Origin: Palaemon carinicauda
Lineage: Eukaryota > Arthropoda > Malacostraca > Decapoda > Palaemonidae
NCBI RefSeq assembly: GCF_036898095.1
Contig: NC_090739.1
Coordinates: 64,079,747-64,143,746, forward strand
Direction of reading: 5' to 3'
DNA length: 64,000 bases
Each line of letters begins with the position of its first letter. The first letter of the stretch is position 1. Positions 62,819-64,000 of this stretch are shown here, in pieces. Position numbers and translations under genes: made by a program. The notes beneath the pieces were generated by a model. The model was not told the DNA's origin and ran no database searches. It saw only the letters and a list, made by a program, of their open reading frames with translations.

Positions 62819-62835
62819 CTAGAATTTCGGGGCAG

Positions 62836-62836
<1 letters not shown>

Positions 62837-62915
<79 letters not shown>

Positions 62916-63214
62916 TTATACATATATATAGTACACATACAGTATATACATTGTATATCACATACATATATATATATTCGCTCATTTAAATTATATATAC
63001 ATAGATAGACATATATAGAGTATACATAAATATATTTACATCTCTCTTTCTCTATTTATAAAAGTATATATATACACGAACATAAATATATTTTAGTATA
63101 TACAAATACATATATACTCAAATATATGCATTGTATATTACACAATATATATGTATATACATATGTATACACACATATATATATGTATATATACACATAT
63201 ATATATATGTATAT

Positions 63215-63298
<84 letters not shown>

Positions 63299-64000
63299 TG
63301 AGAGAAGTAGATTTTCTATTGGTAGTGATTACATCGAGTTTTATCAGCCTCTCCAAGGAAATGTTTCCAGGAATCTTGAGGGATCAAAAAGGATCACAAA
63401 GTTTTCGACAAATAATGACAGAAAAGAGTGAAAGTTAACATAGTAATTTCAAAGAGAATTTTAGAAGACATGAAAAAGTCAACACACTGGGCGAGCCATT
63501 GGTTTTAATGGAGATAATTCATGGGTGTAGAGCAAAAGTCTTTTAGTTTTGAACTTCAACAACAACAATAATAATGATATTTAAAATACAATATACTGAC
63601 GTATTATACATCTAACGTTTTGTTCATCGAATAAAAGTACCATATTTCTTCTTCTGTATGTCTTCCTTCACTGCTAGTTTCATCTTTTCTTTCTCTACCG
63701 CAATTAGATGATTCTCCTCCTCAACAACTAGTAACAACCTTCTCCGAATCAACTAGTACAAAAATCGTATTCCTCTACTGCTTGAAAATATTTGTCTCAC
63801 AACTATACACAAACTTTTTCAGCTTGTGTTATTAAAAAGATTCCCCCTACAAAACTAGTAATAAAAGTTTCTTTTACCGCTTTTAACAAGAGTTTTCTCT
63901 TATACCACCAGTAAACTAAATCTTGCCATAAAAATATTTACCTAATCCGCATCTAGTAAAATTATGTTCCTTTACATCCCCCCTCCACCACTATTGGAAA
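62837..64000. other. Unassigned DNA with (AT)n arrays
   Basis: (AT)n at 62837-62910 and 63225-63294, with a TA/CA-rich low-complexity stretch between. Nothing is recognised from 63300 to the window end. Confidence 0.5.

Overview
The window reads as nuclear, non-coding DNA from a decapod crustacean, most likely a caridean or penaeid-type shrimp. That placement is inferred from very dense (AT)n, (GA/CT)n and (TAA)n microsatellites combined with retroelement families that I recognise from shrimp genomes; no species marker is present. I find no intact host protein-coding gene, no rRNA and no functional tRNA gene. Nearly all recognisable coding sequence is broken transposable-element sequence. Most long open frames are translated microsatellites.

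Layout. 1-16 kb: simple repeats, fragments of two RTE-like non-LTR families (called RTE-A and RTE-B here), short non-autonomous elements with a TAA-repeat tail (family S), GA/CT-tract repeats and a Helitron-type helicase remnant. 16.8-19.6 kb: LINE copy 1, with endonuclease and reverse transcriptase, ending in (TAA)n. 20.2-20.4 kb: a tRNA-derived SINE. 22.1-28.9 kb: a nested pair, an RNase H-bearing I-like LINE apparently inserted in the 5' LTR of a Ty3/gypsy element whose gag, protease, RT, RNase H and integrase follow, cut off by an (AT)n tract. 31.6-34.2 kb: LINE copy 2, same family and orientation as copy 1. 37.5-42.4 kb: three more S elements, two of them fused head to tail, an RTE-B remnant and an 89-bp tandem triplication. 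44.3-46.4 and 55.4-57.6 kb: two arms of an old inverted duplication of about 2.1 kb. Between the arms, a degenerate minisatellite of about 46 bp is split by a 3.8-kb element at 48007-51822. 57.9-61 kb: another S element and a second, longer RTE-A remnant. 62.7 kb: a short hairpin MITE-like element.

Two observations stand out. (1) The 48007-51822 element has matching ends, a candidate 3-bp target duplication (CTA), long inverted arms built of about 162-bp tandem units, and a central decayed gene. That gene's acidic motifs resemble a PIN/FEN1-like nuclease and it ends in a CXC-type cysteine cluster. The architecture recalls foldback elements but the protein matches no classical transposase that I recognise. 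(2) The short S elements share their 3' part with the full LINE. One longer copy (7439-8560, minus strand) carries the S head, a 2A-like NPGP motif with the start of the LINE protein, an in-frame internal deletion, the LINE C-terminus and the LINE 3' UTR. S elements therefore look like internally deleted derivatives mobilised by the LINE.

All identifications come from reading translated motifs and comparing segments by eye. Percent identities were not computed.
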